Notes: generated from the sequence alone by a model not told the origin. 64,000 bases of DNA from Codonopsis lanceolata (GCA_013146195.2 CM028382.1:117441023-117505022); one strand, 5' to 3'. Counted from the stretch's first letter, positions 22,440-33,793 are shown. Numbers and translations are program-made.

Positions 22440-23430
22440 GACGCGAGAAATAATAATCTGAGGCTCAGGCTTTAGCACGAGCATAATCTAAAGCTCGAGC
22501 TTTGTCGTGAGCGTGGCGTGCATGGGCACGTGAATAATAGTCTGAGGCTCGAGCTTTAGCATGAGCATAATCTGAAGCTCGAGCTTTGTCGCGAGCGTGG
22601 CGTGCATGGGCACGTGAATTATAATAATATGGAGCTCGGTATTGGCACGAGCATAATCTGAGGCTCGAGCTCTGGTGCGAGCGTGGCGTGCACGGGCATG
22701 TGAATAATAATAATATGAAACTCGGCATTGGCGCAAGCATAATCTGAGGCTCGAGCTCGGCGCGGCGTGCAGCACGTGAATAATTATAATATGAAGCTTC
22801 GGCGGCGAGCATAATCGAGGCTCGAGCTCTAAGCGCGGCGTGGCGTGCACGTGAATAATAATAATATGAAGCTCGGCATTGGTGCGAGCATAATCTAAGG
22901 CCTGAGCTCGGCGCGTGGCGTGCAGCACGTGAATAATAATAATATGAAGCTTCAGCGGCATATCCGAGGCTCGAGCTCTGGCGCGAGCGTGGCATGCACG
23001 GGCTCGTGAGTAATAATAATATGGAGCTCGGCATTGGCGCGAGCATAATCTGAGGCTCGAGCTCTGGCACGAGCGTGGCGTGCATGGGCACGTGAATAAT
23101 AATAATATGAAGCTCGGAGCATAATCTGAGGCTCGAGCGCGCGGCATGCACGGGCACGTGAATAATAATAATATGGAGCTCGGCATTGGCGCGAGCATAA
23201 TCTGAGGCTCGAGCTCTGGCACGAGCGTGGCGTGCACGGGCACATGAATAATAATAATATGAATCTCGGCATTGGCGCGAGCATAATCTGAGGCTCGAGC
23301 TCTGGTGCGAGCGTGGCGTGCGCGGGCACGTGAATAATAATAGTATGAAGCTCGGCATTGGCGCGAGCATAATCTGAGGCTCGAGCTCTGGTGTGAGCGT
23401 GGCGTGCGCGGGCACGTGAATAATAATCTG
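22440..23430. repeat. GC-rich tandem array, about 86-bp unit
   Basis: The unit runs GAGCATAATCTGAGGCTCGA, a GC-rich part with GTGGCGTGCACGGGCACGTGA, then AATAATAATAATATGAAGCTC. In the right half the spacing is 86 bp (23193, 23279, 23365); the centre has shortened variants. Roughly eleven copies. The long minus-strand frames (23415-22465, 23243-22488) are products of this array and not genes. Confidence 0.9.
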
Positions 23431-24404
23431 AATAATATGCGAAGATACTAAGAATAGTCTATATCATCACTAATAATCCCGGTCTGTGGCCCAGTGGTAG
23501 TGGTATCCCCCTACTTCTTGAGCGTAGAAGTGTATATGTAGATCGAGAAGTAATAAAGATATGTGTTTCCTTCATGCCTCAGTACCAGCCTCCCAGTTAA
23601 TGATTGTTATTAACTGTAAGTAGTAAAAATGTGGGCGCATGGCCTAAAATATGACCTCGGCGAGGCGAGGTAGGCACGTAACCTTGTAAACAATCATGTA
23701 ATAGTTTGTAGAAAAAAAACTCGTGTTATTGATTGTGGTTTGCCGAGGCTATGCTCGTTTGTATTTTGTACCTGAAAGTTTTAGGAGCATCTTTGTATAG
23801 GCAAAAATCACGTTTTATCACAAATATTTTCGTCATACAATGTTTGTAATAGTCCAAGCATATTGATCATATAAGAGAAGATTGTTTGAATATGGGCCTA
23901 TTATGCGAGAATAGGAAACAAATTATTACGGTGACACTTCGCGCTATTAGAAGATACGATGAATTTATAAGATGTAAGTATTTGAGTATGGAGCATGAGA
24001 GAATGCATGTGTCGTGCTAATATAAGATAGGTGGACTAAGCATGTTATTCCGAGCTAGTAACATTGAACCGGTAATTTGCGAGCTTTATGCGATGAATTT
24101 TTTATAACTGTTTGGTATGGTGGACAAGTGGGCAAGTAGTTAGCTCGACATAAATCTATTTAAATTTGCATGTTATGTTTCTCATAAGCAGGCGAGCTCG
24201 AATCACATTTATTTGTCTATGTCATGAAAACTAGATGATATAATATTCAAGTTGACGAGGCTAACGAACTCGTGTGCGCTTCATCAAAATAATGTAGTCC
24301 AATTTGTTAGAAAACATTTTACTCGTTACATCGGAACATGTCATCACATAAAATTGTCAAATAGTTGTGTATATTAAATCATACTTGTCGTACAACTTCA
24401 ACTC

Positions 24405-24775
24405 GTCACAAAATTTTAGCTCGTCAAATAATTTCAGTTTGTCAAATAATTTCAGCTCGTCACATAATTTCAACTCGGCAAATAATTTCAGCTCGTCAAA
24501 TAATTTCAATTCGGCAAATAATTTCAGTTCGGCAAATAATTTCAATTCGGCAAATAATTTCAACTCGGCAAATAATTTCAGCTCGGCAAATAATAGTTCG
24601 TCAAATAATTTCAGCTCGTCAAATAATTTCAGCTCGGCAAATAATTTCAGTTCATCAAATAATTTCAGCTCGTCAAATAATTTCAATTCGACAAATAATT
24701 TCAGCTCGACAAATAATTTCAATTCGGTAAATAATTTCAGTTCTGCAAATAATTTCAGTTCGGCAAAAAAAATTA
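24405..24775. repeat. Tandem array, 19-bp unit, about 19 copies
   Basis: AATAATTTCAGCTCGGCAA and one- or two-base variants repeat every 19 bp (for example from 24424 and 24443). Open in several frames on both strands because the unit lacks stops. No spacers, so this is not a CRISPR array. Confidence 0.92.
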
Positions 24776-25810
24776 TTTTATTATTTATTTATTTCCCCAT
24801 CCTCTTCATTTATATTCTCCGAAAATTACGCCATTATGTCGAGATGTAATAGGATTTTTATTATATAATGCATAACATGCATAATCAAATTGAAGTATAA
24901 TGTTCCATGTGTATACTCTGAATTGTACTAAAAATGAGCAATGTTATTTTTTAATAAAAAAAAGGAGGTTTCTATTAGTCTGAAATAAAACAATAATGGG
25001 ACCAACCAATAATTTTTAAAAAGGAGGAACATTTGTGGGAACATTAGAGAGGTGAGTATTCTATTAATGGAATAAAATATAACAATTGGCCCATGCAATT
25101 AAATGGCCGTAACTTGTGTTATATCATGACATCAATTAAATGGCCTATGCAGGTATTCATTTCCAAGAAAGCAGAATCTTGGCAGGGTATGTTCCAGACG
25201 CAAGGTTATTCAGGCAGAATATTTATCATTTTAAATTAATGGAAAGGAGTTGGAGTCTTGGAGAATGTAAACCTGATAATGAGGTCACCAACAATGATAG
25301 TGACACAAGGTTATTCAGGAAGGCGGAGATGCACGACAACTTTCACTTGGCCGGTAAATGAAGGAAACGGTGATGAGCAAGGAAGTTTCCGACGACGCGT
25401 GATGGTGCGTCTGGCGTCCATTGGGAGCATTTTTTTATGGTGTTGAGCTCGTACCTTCCAGACGCAGCTGGTGGTTGTGTTGCTTTTCTGTTTCGAGTGT
25501 CGGAAGGGTCAACTTTACTTGAACAAAGAGCTACTGGCGCCTCCTAGTGTAGTTCCGCCTCTAGCAGCTTTAGGTGGCGCGTGTGGGTGTGGTGGAGGTC
25601 CGATGAGAGTGATTTTGGTGTCGCCGGACTCGTCTTGTGAAGACGAATACATGGATAGTGTCAGAATGTTTTTCTGTTTTCGTTTTCTTCGTCGAGCTCG
25701 CATGCACAGTTTGTATGTTTGTGTTAGTCGGTGGTGTTCCGGCACCCTTTGAACGGAGCTCCGTCGAGGTCGACGGGGTCAGTGACTAGATAAGAACGAA
25801 ATGTAGTCGT

Positions 25811-25831
25811 TTCCCAGCAACGGAACCAAAT
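25811..25831 (-). promoter_or_regulatory. Primer-binding site of the non-autonomous element
   Basis: Immediately inside the minus-strand 5' LTR. TTTGGTTCCGTTGCTGGGAA resembles the Gypsy-type site with a few changes in the core. Sets the orientation of the element. Confidence 0.65.
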
Positions 25832-26293
25832 TGATCACGCCAAAAATGTGGTGATCTTGTCGTGTCGTGTCTGGGGTACCGAAAGTGACATCGTGTTAGT
25901 GTCACCGGAGTCGTGGTCCGGCAGTGGTCGTCGCGGTATGATATCTGGCATATAATGTCTGCAAAATAAAACACCGTGAGTGGGTGGGGGTATCCCCACA
26001 AACCCTCAGGTGTGATAATCAGTATATGTTGTATATGATACATGGAAAGAGAAAGTGGAGATAGTGTATGTATGTAAATGGCGGGAGAGAGAGAGATGAA
26101 GGGGCTGATCCTCCCTATGGGGCAGTCTCCCCATATTTGTACTAATGGGTTCTTCACACAATTGTGCTTGGGCCCTCACTTTGATACGGGCTTGGACCTC
26201 CTTCCGAGTATGGGCTTGGCCCATTCTTCTAAATATGTTTTTGGGGTACTCTTTTAGGCTACCTATTCGGACCCTATATTTTGGTGCACTTCA
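25832..26293 (-). repeat. LTR of the non-autonomous element (5' LTR on minus strand)
   Basis: 462 bp, same length as its partner. The right border GCACTTCA is followed at once by the middle of dispersed repeat copy C. Confidence 0.9.
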
Positions 26294-26765
26294 CTATTAT
26301 TTTCGTTCCATCAAATATTTTTATTTTACTAACGTATTTTTGTTTTACATATATATTTTTAAGAATTTGTTTTAAACTTTTGTTCTGTAAATTATTTTAT
26401 TTTACTAACATCCGCATTAAATTATTTTTGTTTTGTTGATTCCGTAACTTTTATTTTTATAGTGGCTTGTTTCATAAATTGTTTTTATTTTACTAACCTC
26501 TTATATTTTTGTTTTCTTGACTCCGGAACTATTATTTTTGTTTTAGTTACTATTTTTTATGTTTAAAGAGAGAAAATATATAATCATAATTAAAAGAGAG
26601 GAGATGGTGGTGATGAGAGAGAAAATAGGGAGGAGACGGGAGAAAGAAATGGAAATACAACCAGAGAAGATAGGAGAAAGAAAAAGTGAAATGGTAACTC
26701 AAAAGTCAATAATTCAAAAATGAGATTTTGAGAGGAAGAAATCTACCCTTGCCATTATATACATA
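26294..26765. repeat. Dispersed AT-rich repeat, copy C (left end missing)
   Basis: Begins abruptly in the CTATTATTTTCGTTCC part that lies inside copies A and B, so its left part is missing at the LTR junction. Otherwise it follows copy B to the GAAATCTACCC end. Confidence 0.65.
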
Positions 26766-26774
26766 TAGACATGC

Positions 26775-27235
26775 CACTTTTGGTCATAAAAGTATCACTT
26801 TGCATCTTTAATGAAAATTATCACTTTTTTCTTTAAAAAAATGTCACTTTTTGACATTAAATATGTCACTCTTGCTTTTAAAAGTGTCAATTTGTTTACA
26901 AATTAAAACTATCACGTTTGACCTTGAAAGTTTCACTTTATAGCATTTAAAATGTCACTTTTTAGAATTAAATGTTTCATTTTTAATCCTAGAAATGTCA
27001 CTGTGCATTTTAATGAAAATTTTCATTTTCCCCTTCAAAGTGGCACTTTTGACATTAAAAAATGTCAATTTTGCCCTTAAATGTATCACTTTTTACATTA
27101 AAATGTGTTACTTGTAATCCATCAATGCGTTCATCAAAGTCCATTAGGGTCCGTCAAACATTTTAAGACAAATGAGGCTAACCAAGTTGACAAAAGATGA
27201 CATTGCAAGACCTCATAGGATTTCGGTCAATCGAC
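26775..27235. repeat. GTCAC-type degenerate repeat, first copy
   Basis: About fifteen spaced GTCACTTTT/GTCAATTTT motifs 25-35 bp apart, followed by a unique tail (GTTCATCAAAGTCCATTAGG ... AGACAAATGAGGCTAAC). The same tail ends the second copy near 30140-30230, in the same orientation. Confidence 0.7.
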
Positions 27236-27407
27236 CTTAGAAGAACAGGGGTACCGAAGCAAATTTGTCACCACCTGCGCACGCCACGTGGCCCGTCCTT
27301 CCTTTCGCCGACCCACACGTTTTGAATCTCAATAAATAAACATTGTCGTAGTTTATTAATTGGATACAAATAAGCGGCTGCAATTAAAAATGTAATATGT
27401 GTAGATG

Positions 27408-28333
27408 TCACACCAACAATCTCCAACAAAAGTAACTTGTACATATTTGTCTTGTACGTACGATCATTAATATGATTTTCAAAAAGGCACGCAATAAATC
27501 AACGCTCGATGGGTGAGCAAAGAACAAATCATTCACAATGTCCGTCTTTTCGCAGCGTCGATGATGATGAACATACACATGCTTCTCCAAAATCTTCATA
27601 AGTTGTTACATTTGTGATCGATCATCATGCTCAATAACTATATTCATCGAACGAGCATTAAGATAATCCTTATTGTGTCCCTATTTCTTGAAATTTATCA
27701 TTCAAACGCGCCAAAATGTCGTTTGGTTTACTTTTGACATGTGTCATATCAACAACATATTTCTCTTCAACCCTTGATAATCGACCGACATATGAATGAT
27801 CGATCTTCTATGTACGGTCCAATTGGATGATTATGGACACCACAATGAACAACCAATGACCTTCTCTAACTGATACTTGTCTACCCTTCAAACAAATGGA
27901 CAACTAAACTTCTAATATCTGATTTCTTTCCCGCCTTTTCGTTTACTCACCTCATATTTATCAACATTTTCATCTTGATGATTTGCTTGTGACGATGTCT
28001 TATCTTTCATCTATCCACCGTATTGTCCAACAAGTTCACAAAAGTCAAATAATACCCTAGTTTTTTCTTACCTGACCCACTGTCTAACCTCTTAATTATA
28101 ATTATCATGTCATGCTCATTCCCTATAGCATGCACCAAATCAATCAACAATTCAAGAAATGAAAAGTATTCACGCGTCATGAACACATCAATGTAATCTG
28201 CCACAATATCTTGAATAGAAACGATTTGATTATGTTCAACAAGAACGATCTCATTATTTTGAAAATGAGTGATCTTATTATCGAGAGGACCAACAACACT
28301 AAGATCGGTTCGTAGACAATGTGTTTGAACCAT
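27408..28333 (-). pseudogene. MULE (Mutator-like) transposase, N-terminal half, broken
   Basis: Minus strand. The 5' part (28333-28007) contains REYFSFLELLIDLVHAIGN then IIIIKRLDSGSGKKKLGY, the FAR1-like zinc-binding N-terminal region of plant MULE transposases. Further on (about 27830-27680), the frame reads HSYVGRLSRVEEKYVVDMTH and SKPNDILARLNDKF, and after a frame change (27599-27408) LMKILEKHVYVHHHRRCEK and FFAHPSSVDLLRAF, just before the usual catalytic block. Stops and frame changes separate the parts and the DDE core is missing. A dead fragment; I saw no matching ends around it. Confidence 0.75.
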
Positions 28334-28835
28334 GTTAACAAAAATAATAACACATCAATAACCCAAGTTCATGGCACCTTTTCAAACTGTTCGGTTGGGG
28401 ATGATGGAACATTGATCTATCTTCGGCCAACGAAGACCGAACATTACTCAAATATTCGATTGACTCCAACTAACATTTGAGCAATGTTCTTTCGATTATG
28501 CCCGAACATTTCACGATGAGGAGTTCAGTTTTTTGCGAAAAAAATGATTGCTTATAAAATTTTAAGCATAAAAATGTTTGAAATGCTTACCACTTCAGTC
28601 TTTTTTTTTTTTTTTTTTTGCTTCATGCTTGATTTTTTTTCCACACCAGATTGAAGGTTTTTGGAAGGGAAGAAGAAGAGTTAATGCAAATGAGTTGGAA
28701 AGAAGGGGTATATTTGTTTGTGGTGAGGGGTTTAGTTAGAGGATTTACGTTTTGTTATGAAAAAGAAAAGGGTCTACTTAGAAACATAAAGAATGTTTTG
28801 GTATATTCGTTTGGGGTATTTTAGTTATGAGTAGG

Positions 28836-28885
28836 TCTCATGTAGAACGGTCTTACGGATCTTAATCCGTAAAACAAACATATCC
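28836..28885. repeat. Inverted-repeat arm, partner at 30488-30535
   Basis: GTAGGTCTCATGTAGAACGG / CTTACGGATCTTAATCCGTA matches the inverse of 30488-30535 with scattered changes. The arms bracket about 1.6 kb holding the second GTCAC repeat and the hAT insertion and may be the ends of one element. Confidence 0.5.
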
Positions 28886-28929
28886 ATGTTAAATGAGCTA
28901 AGATTCAGTAATCTCAGTACAACCCCTCG

Positions 28930-30235
28930 ACTTTTGAAAATTACAACGTCATCCCTCACTTGTATAAATTAAGAGTGTCACTTTTTAGTATTAAAAGTAT
29001 CATTTTTCAGTATAAAATGTGTCACTTTGTGTTTTTAATAAAAATTATCATTTTTATTCCTTTTAAAAATGTTACCTTTAGCCTTAAATGTGTTACCTTT
29101 TAGCCTTAAATGTGTCACTTTTGCTTTAAAATATGTTATTTTGCATTATAAATTAAAACTGTCACTTTTTAGTAGGGCTGGCAAAAAGTCCCGTTTTCCC
29201 ATCCCGACCCGACATAATCCTGATCCCGACTTTGTCGGGATTTTTCCCGTCCCGGCTTATTTCGGGACGGGATTCGGGAAATATATCAATCCCGTTGGGA
29301 TTCCCAACCCATCCCGACTATTTTTTTAAATTTCTTTAATTTTTTTTTAGTATTTTGAGTGTGTACTGTTGCCAAGACAAGAGACTATTTTTCAAACAAT
29401 GTCTATTTTGTGCTTGCTGAAATTATTTAATGGTATTTGTTAAATTTATTTTCACAATATTGTGGGTTTTTTTTGTCTATAAAGTTTCTACACTTAGTGC
29501 AACTCGTCTCATGCGAGTGAGGGGTGCATTTTGTTCATAATGACAAATTCATCAATACCCATCATTCAGTAAATATTCAAGTATACTTGTAAACATACAG
29601 TCTGAAATCTTAATCATGATGGATACATTTAAAAAATATTTTAGTGTCAGAGATACTGTTCATAAATATTATAGTCGAGATTACGAGATTTTTATCTCCC
29701 GAGCTATCGGGATCCCGACCATCGGATCCCGACACTTATCGGGAACAAGATCGGGAAGGAAATTGAAATCCCGAATTCTATCGGGACGGGATCGGGATAA
29801 GGCTAATCGGGACGGGTCCCGTCCCGATTCCACCCTTACTTTTTAGCATGAGTCGATGAAAGTGTCACTTTATAGCATTAAAAGTGTCACGTTTTAATAT
29901 TAAATGTGTCACACTGTCACTTTTGGCCTAAGAGTGTCAATTTGTCTTTGTCACTTTTTAGTATTAAGAGTGTCACTTTTTAATATTAAGAGTGTCATTT
30001 TTTAGTATTAAGAGTATTATTTTGTATTTTAATGAAAATTATAACAATTTTTTCCCTTGATAGTGTTACTTTTAACCTTAAAATGCGTCACTTTTGTCTT
30101 TTAAATGTGTCATGTTTGACTTTAAATATGTCACTTATCATTTCGTCAAAGTCTGTTAGGGTTCGTCAAGCATCATAAGGCAAATGAAGCTAACGGAGCT
30201 GACGTAGGATTAAATTACAAGATTTGAAAGGAAGA
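28930..30235. repeat. GTCAC-type degenerate repeat, second copy, split by a hAT element
   Basis: Same motif spacing as the first copy and the same tail (CGTCAAAGTCTGTTAGGGTT ... GCAAATGAAGCTAACGG). It is interrupted at 29173-29838 by the hAT element. Confidence 0.7.
29173..29838. mobile_element. Non-autonomous hAT element, 666 bp, with 8-bp target duplication
   Basis: Ends TAGGGCTGGCAA and, inverted, TAAGGGTGGAAT. It is flanked by the perfect 8-bp duplication CTTTTTAG (29165-29172 and 29839-29846). Subterminal regions are dense in TCCCGA/TCGGGA and CCCGTCCCG motifs on both sides. No transposase; the open frames at 29069-29329 and 29616-29846 are subterminal-repeat artefacts. Confidence 0.93.
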
Positions 30236-30557
30236 AAATTTCGATAGCAAATGTAAAAAGATTGGGGACACTAGAGCAAAATAAGAAAAATCTCATTAAT
30301 GTGCTGTCACCTTCAGCGAAGTGACACGTGGTAGTCCTCCCCGAGTTGAATTGCAGGTTTCAGCCCAATATGTTTGATTTTTACCTTATTTTCTCTCACA
30401 TTTTGACCCAATTTTTTACTGGATAACCCGCGGTCTTTGTTGATGGGTTACCTGCTTCAACAATCTTTTTTCTATCATTTTTGGGGCTCCGTCTTACGGA
30501 TTTAGGATTCGTAATACCGTCCTACACAAGTTTTTTCTATTTGTTATTAAGGAAAAT

Positions 30558-31824
30558 GATTAATATATTATTTGGTCGCTGAACTATTCACGAAATATGC
30601 GTTTGGTCCCACTATTTTTTTTGTATGCGTTTGGTCCTTAAACTCGGTTTTTGTTGTGAGATTCCTCCCTCACGGGGTTACCGTGAGTTTTGCAGTCAAA
30701 ATTTAATTGAAATCCTGAATTTTCTCTTACGCTTACAAAGGGATGTTCATACACAGTAACCATCTTCGTCAAAACAAAAATTGTCGAATGAGATGGCATA
30801 GTAGGCCAAAAGAGCATTCGACAATTGGTAATGGTGACAAGGTGGTTGGGCTTATAACTAGATCTGCTTCAATGAATGCAATTACGGATAAACAATAGAA
30901 TCCTGGGTTCCAGAAACATTGTCGAAAACTTGCTAAAAAGATGAAAGAACAAGCCTTTATGCATTTATGCAGCAGAACAAAAGAGTTACCAGAACAGCAA
31001 AAAAAACGAGTTATCCCTATAACTAATTTCTTTTTATGGTGGTCTTAATTTGGAATGCGCCTCCTTCCTGCCTCGATCTTTATCTCTCACAGCTCCAACC
31101 AAACTTCCATTATCAAAATCTGGGTGAGAAGAGATGGGGGGTTGGTGATGGCGGCCAATTGCTACAGAGAATAGAGAAAGAGAGCCAGCCAAAGTGAAGA
31201 TGTTATGGAGAGCGGGGGTTGGTGCCGGAAGTCGCCGGACCGGTGGAGATGAAGAAAGAGAGTCGATGTGAGGTTTCCAGATTTGAACTAGAGTTTAGGG
31301 GAGAGGAATCGCCTGATCTGGAATTAATGATGGCCGGAGAAGAAAACGAGCGGCTGGACTGAGGATGGAGGGAGACTTGGATCCACATGGATGGAAACGG
31401 AGAAATGGGGTCGATTTATGGCCAGAGATGGAGCTCGAGGATGACGACTGTGGAGAAGATAAAGGAGCATGGCCAGAAAAGAAACGGGAGAAGGCGAATG
31501 GATCTGTGAGAGGGATCTGCTGGGGAGGGGGAAAAGAGAGGGAGAATGAAAGGAAAATGTTGTTGAAATTTGGTTGCTAAAGGAGATTTAGGTCTTGTTT
31601 GCCTTGGGTTGCTGCCGAAGAAATTGGTTGTCGGAGTTGACTGTATAAGGGTAAAGAGCAAATTCGAGATTTCAATTAAATTTTGACAGCAAAACTCACG
31701 GTAACCTCATGAGGGGAATCTCACAGCAAAAACCGAGTTCAAGGACCAAACGCATACAAAAAAAAAATAGTGAGACCAAACACATATTTCACAGATAGTT
31801 CAGGGACCAAATAATATATTAATC
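30558..31824. mobile_element. Element with about 170-bp inverted ends, MULE-like, 1.27 kb
   Basis: GATTAATATATTATTTGGTC at the left is matched in inverse at the right (to 31824). The arms continue through GCGTTTGGTCCTT, CTCGGTTTTTG and TTACCGTGAGTTTTGC to near 30712 and 31663. Long arms with a unique interior fit a Mutator-like element. The interior (30713-31662) has G-rich, leader-like sequence with short open frames and may be captured host DNA, but I recognise no protein. A 9-bp duplication could not be fixed cleanly. Confidence 0.75.
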
Positions 31825-31871
31825 CTTATGGAAAATTATGAAAAGGTGGTCAATTTATGGGTCGCGCTATT

Positions 31872-32491
31872 GAGACCCCTCGTTTCTCCAAGTTGACCCC
31901 CCCCAAAACCCAAACTTCCTATTTCACCCTACCCTATCCAAGTTGACCCCCCCTTCCCACCCCCTTACCGCCTCCTCCTCTCCCCCTACATCGCCTCCTC
32001 TCTCCCCCACCTCAATGCCTCCTCCCTCCTCCATACCGCCTCCTCCCTCCCCCCAATCCACAACTTCTTCCCTCCTCTTTCATCACCACATCCTCCCCTC
32101 CCCCATCACAGTATACTCACCCCCATTCACAGCCTCATCCCTCCCCCCCCTCACACCTTAATTCTTCCCCGTTTCTCCCTCTTTTTTTAAAAAAATAATA
32201 TTTTAATTTCAGGTTTGTTCGGCCCTGGTCGATCGAACAAACTTGTTATGTTCGTCCATAGGTGACCGAACAACCTTGAATTGTTCGGCTATGGGTGACC
32301 GAACAACCTTGTGGCCGAACAACACAAAGTTGTTCAGTCACCCATGGCCGAACAATTCAAGGTTGTTCGGTCACCCATGGACGAACATAACAAGTTTGTT
32401 CAATTGACCAGGGCCGAACAAACCTGGAATTAGATTATTTTTTTAAAAGGGAGAAGCGAGGAAGAATGGAGGTGTGAGGCGGGGATGAGGC
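31872..32491. mobile_element. Foldback element, left part (split by the Sirevirus)
   Basis: Starts near GAGACCCCTCGTTT, continues through CCAAGTTGACCCCC and a pyrimidine-rich stretch (CCTCCTCCCTCC motifs), then the hairpin core at 32206-32436, and runs to the Sirevirus insertion at 32491. The pyrimidine-rich arm is the inverse complement of 44578-44875. Joined at the GAGGC duplication, the two parts form one inverted repeat with arms of roughly 440 bp. The proline-rich open frame here is a low-complexity artefact. Confidence 0.8.
32206..32436. repeat. Hairpin core of the foldback element
   Basis: CAGGTTTGTTCGGCCCTGG at the left is matched by the inverse at about 32418-32434. Inside are nested GTTCGGTCACCCATGG / CCATAGGTGACCGAAC units. 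Arms are about 105-110 bp, nearly perfect, with a loop of about 10-15 bp centred near 32318. Confidence 0.9.
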
Positions 32492-33775
32492 TGTTGACCC
32501 TCATAGGTTCTAGATTTGGTTGAGTCATCTTCTGATTCTATTGCACAGTGGCTAATGGGTCTGCGTACCGGTTAGTGTGGCAACTGTCTTAGAATCAATG
32601 GTGTTTAGAACTAGTTTATTGTTAGTTCATCTAAGGCGCAGACCAGCAGGCTTCAACATCAACCTTGAAAGCACAGCTTGAACAGCAGACTTGGAAGTCT
32701 GCTCAAGGCTCAAAATCAAAGACAGTCAAATCAAGAAATTAAGTCACATGTTATTTGATTTATATATTTTTAAAATATCTAAGTCAGATACTATTCAAAA
32801 AGATATATTCATCATATTTCCCTTCAAATAAGTCAACTCTTTAGACAACTTGACATCTGTCCAGACTGTCTCACATATAATGACATCTGAAGACATTTCC
32901 TCATTTGGCTAAGGAGACTTTCAAGCTGAAACGCCTACAAGAATGAAAACTTACTCTGTTTGAAATGGGTGCCTCTGCAACTCTGAATCTCTGATATATG
33001 TTGCTGCATGCATCCTTCAAAGCGCCGAAATGCATTTAATGCATTATAACGTTGGACACAGCCTCTCTACCCTAAGTGCAACAGTCCTAAAGATCTCCCC
33101 TAGTATTTATTCAAGCTCTGAAGATCTGAACAACAACTATTGCAAAAATTAAACATTCAAGCTTCATCTTCATAACTCAAGCATTCAAGAGATCAAAGGA
33201 CAATAACTAACACTTCACCAAACTTCCTGAAGCTGCAGATCTGCCAGTCTTTACTCTGTTTCAGCTTCATCTAGTTTGATTATAAATTGTTCTTTACTTT
33301 AGCACTTGAGAGAACAATTATTCATTGATTGTTTCTCTCATCATTATACACTTGGTTAAAAAACTATTTTTTGTACACGATCCATTAGTGATCCTACTCT
33401 TACACCTAGTGGATAAATAAGTGCACCTTTTAAAATCCAAAGCTAACCACTTTGGTAGTGGACGTAGTACTATTCACAATACGAACCACTTCTAAACTCT
33501 ATGTGCTGTCTGATCTATCTCTGTCTATTTCTTAACTGTTGTTATCTTTACTTATGAAAGTCTGCCATTTAATATATCTTATTTTAAACAGCAGACCTTG
33601 TATCAGTTCTACATTCTTACAGTCTTCTGCTACCTTTACTCTTCTTGTAAAATTGCTTTAAAAAGAAAGAAGATTTTTTATAAGAAGTGTTTCGAAAATT
33701 TGTATACAAAACATTACTAGGCTATTCAACCCCCCCCCCCTTCTAGTCTCGTTAGAGCCTACTTTGGGACTAACA
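32492..33775 (+). repeat. 5' LTR of Sirevirus-like element 1
   Basis: 1284 bp, TG...CA. Contains a (C)10-12 run near its 3' end that differs in length from the partner. Preceded by GAGGC. Confidence 0.93.
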
Positions 33776-33793
33776 ATTGGTATCTGAGCTTAA
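33776..33793 (+). promoter_or_regulatory. Primer-binding site, Sirevirus-like element 1
   Basis: TTGGTATCTGAGC directly after the LTR matches the initiator-Met tRNA site TGGTATCAGAGC with one change. Confidence 0.8.

Larger units (their letters stand above)
20457..26293 (-). mobile_element. Non-autonomous LTR retrotransposon (LARD-like), 5.84 kb
   Basis: Two 462-bp direct repeats, 20457-20918 and 25832-26293, start TGATCACGCC and end GCACTTCA on the plus strand. The element reads on the minus strand: just inside the right-hand LTR the minus sequence TTTGGTTCCGTTGCTGGGAA (about 25811-25830) resembles the plant Gypsy primer-binding site TTTGGCGCCGTTGCCGGGGA. Next to the left-hand LTR the minus sequence AAGGAGTAGGGAGC is a polypurine tract. 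About 17 differences separate the LTRs by eye (near 4%), mostly transitions, so insertion is fairly recent. I find no gag, protease, reverse transcriptase or integrase in the 4.9-kb interior; instead it holds four tandem arrays. The flanks are CTATC and CTATT, an imperfect target duplication. Confidence 0.85.

Noticed and set aside
22465..23415. 316- and 251-residue minus-strand open frames as genes
   Set aside because: They are translations of the 86-bp GC-rich tandem array; different frames give the same kind of repeated peptide.
24405..24775. CRISPR-like regular repeat
   Set aside because: The 19-bp units are directly adjacent with no spacers, inside an LTR element in a plant genome.
25140..25752. 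Gag-like coding remains in the LARD-like element
   Set aside because: Open frames on both strands are short and show no Gag, zinc-knuckle or protease motif.
31943..32161. Proline-rich, extensin-like open frame
   Set aside because: Low-complexity pyrimidine-rich arm of the foldback element; the inverse arm at 44545-44904 gives the same artefact.
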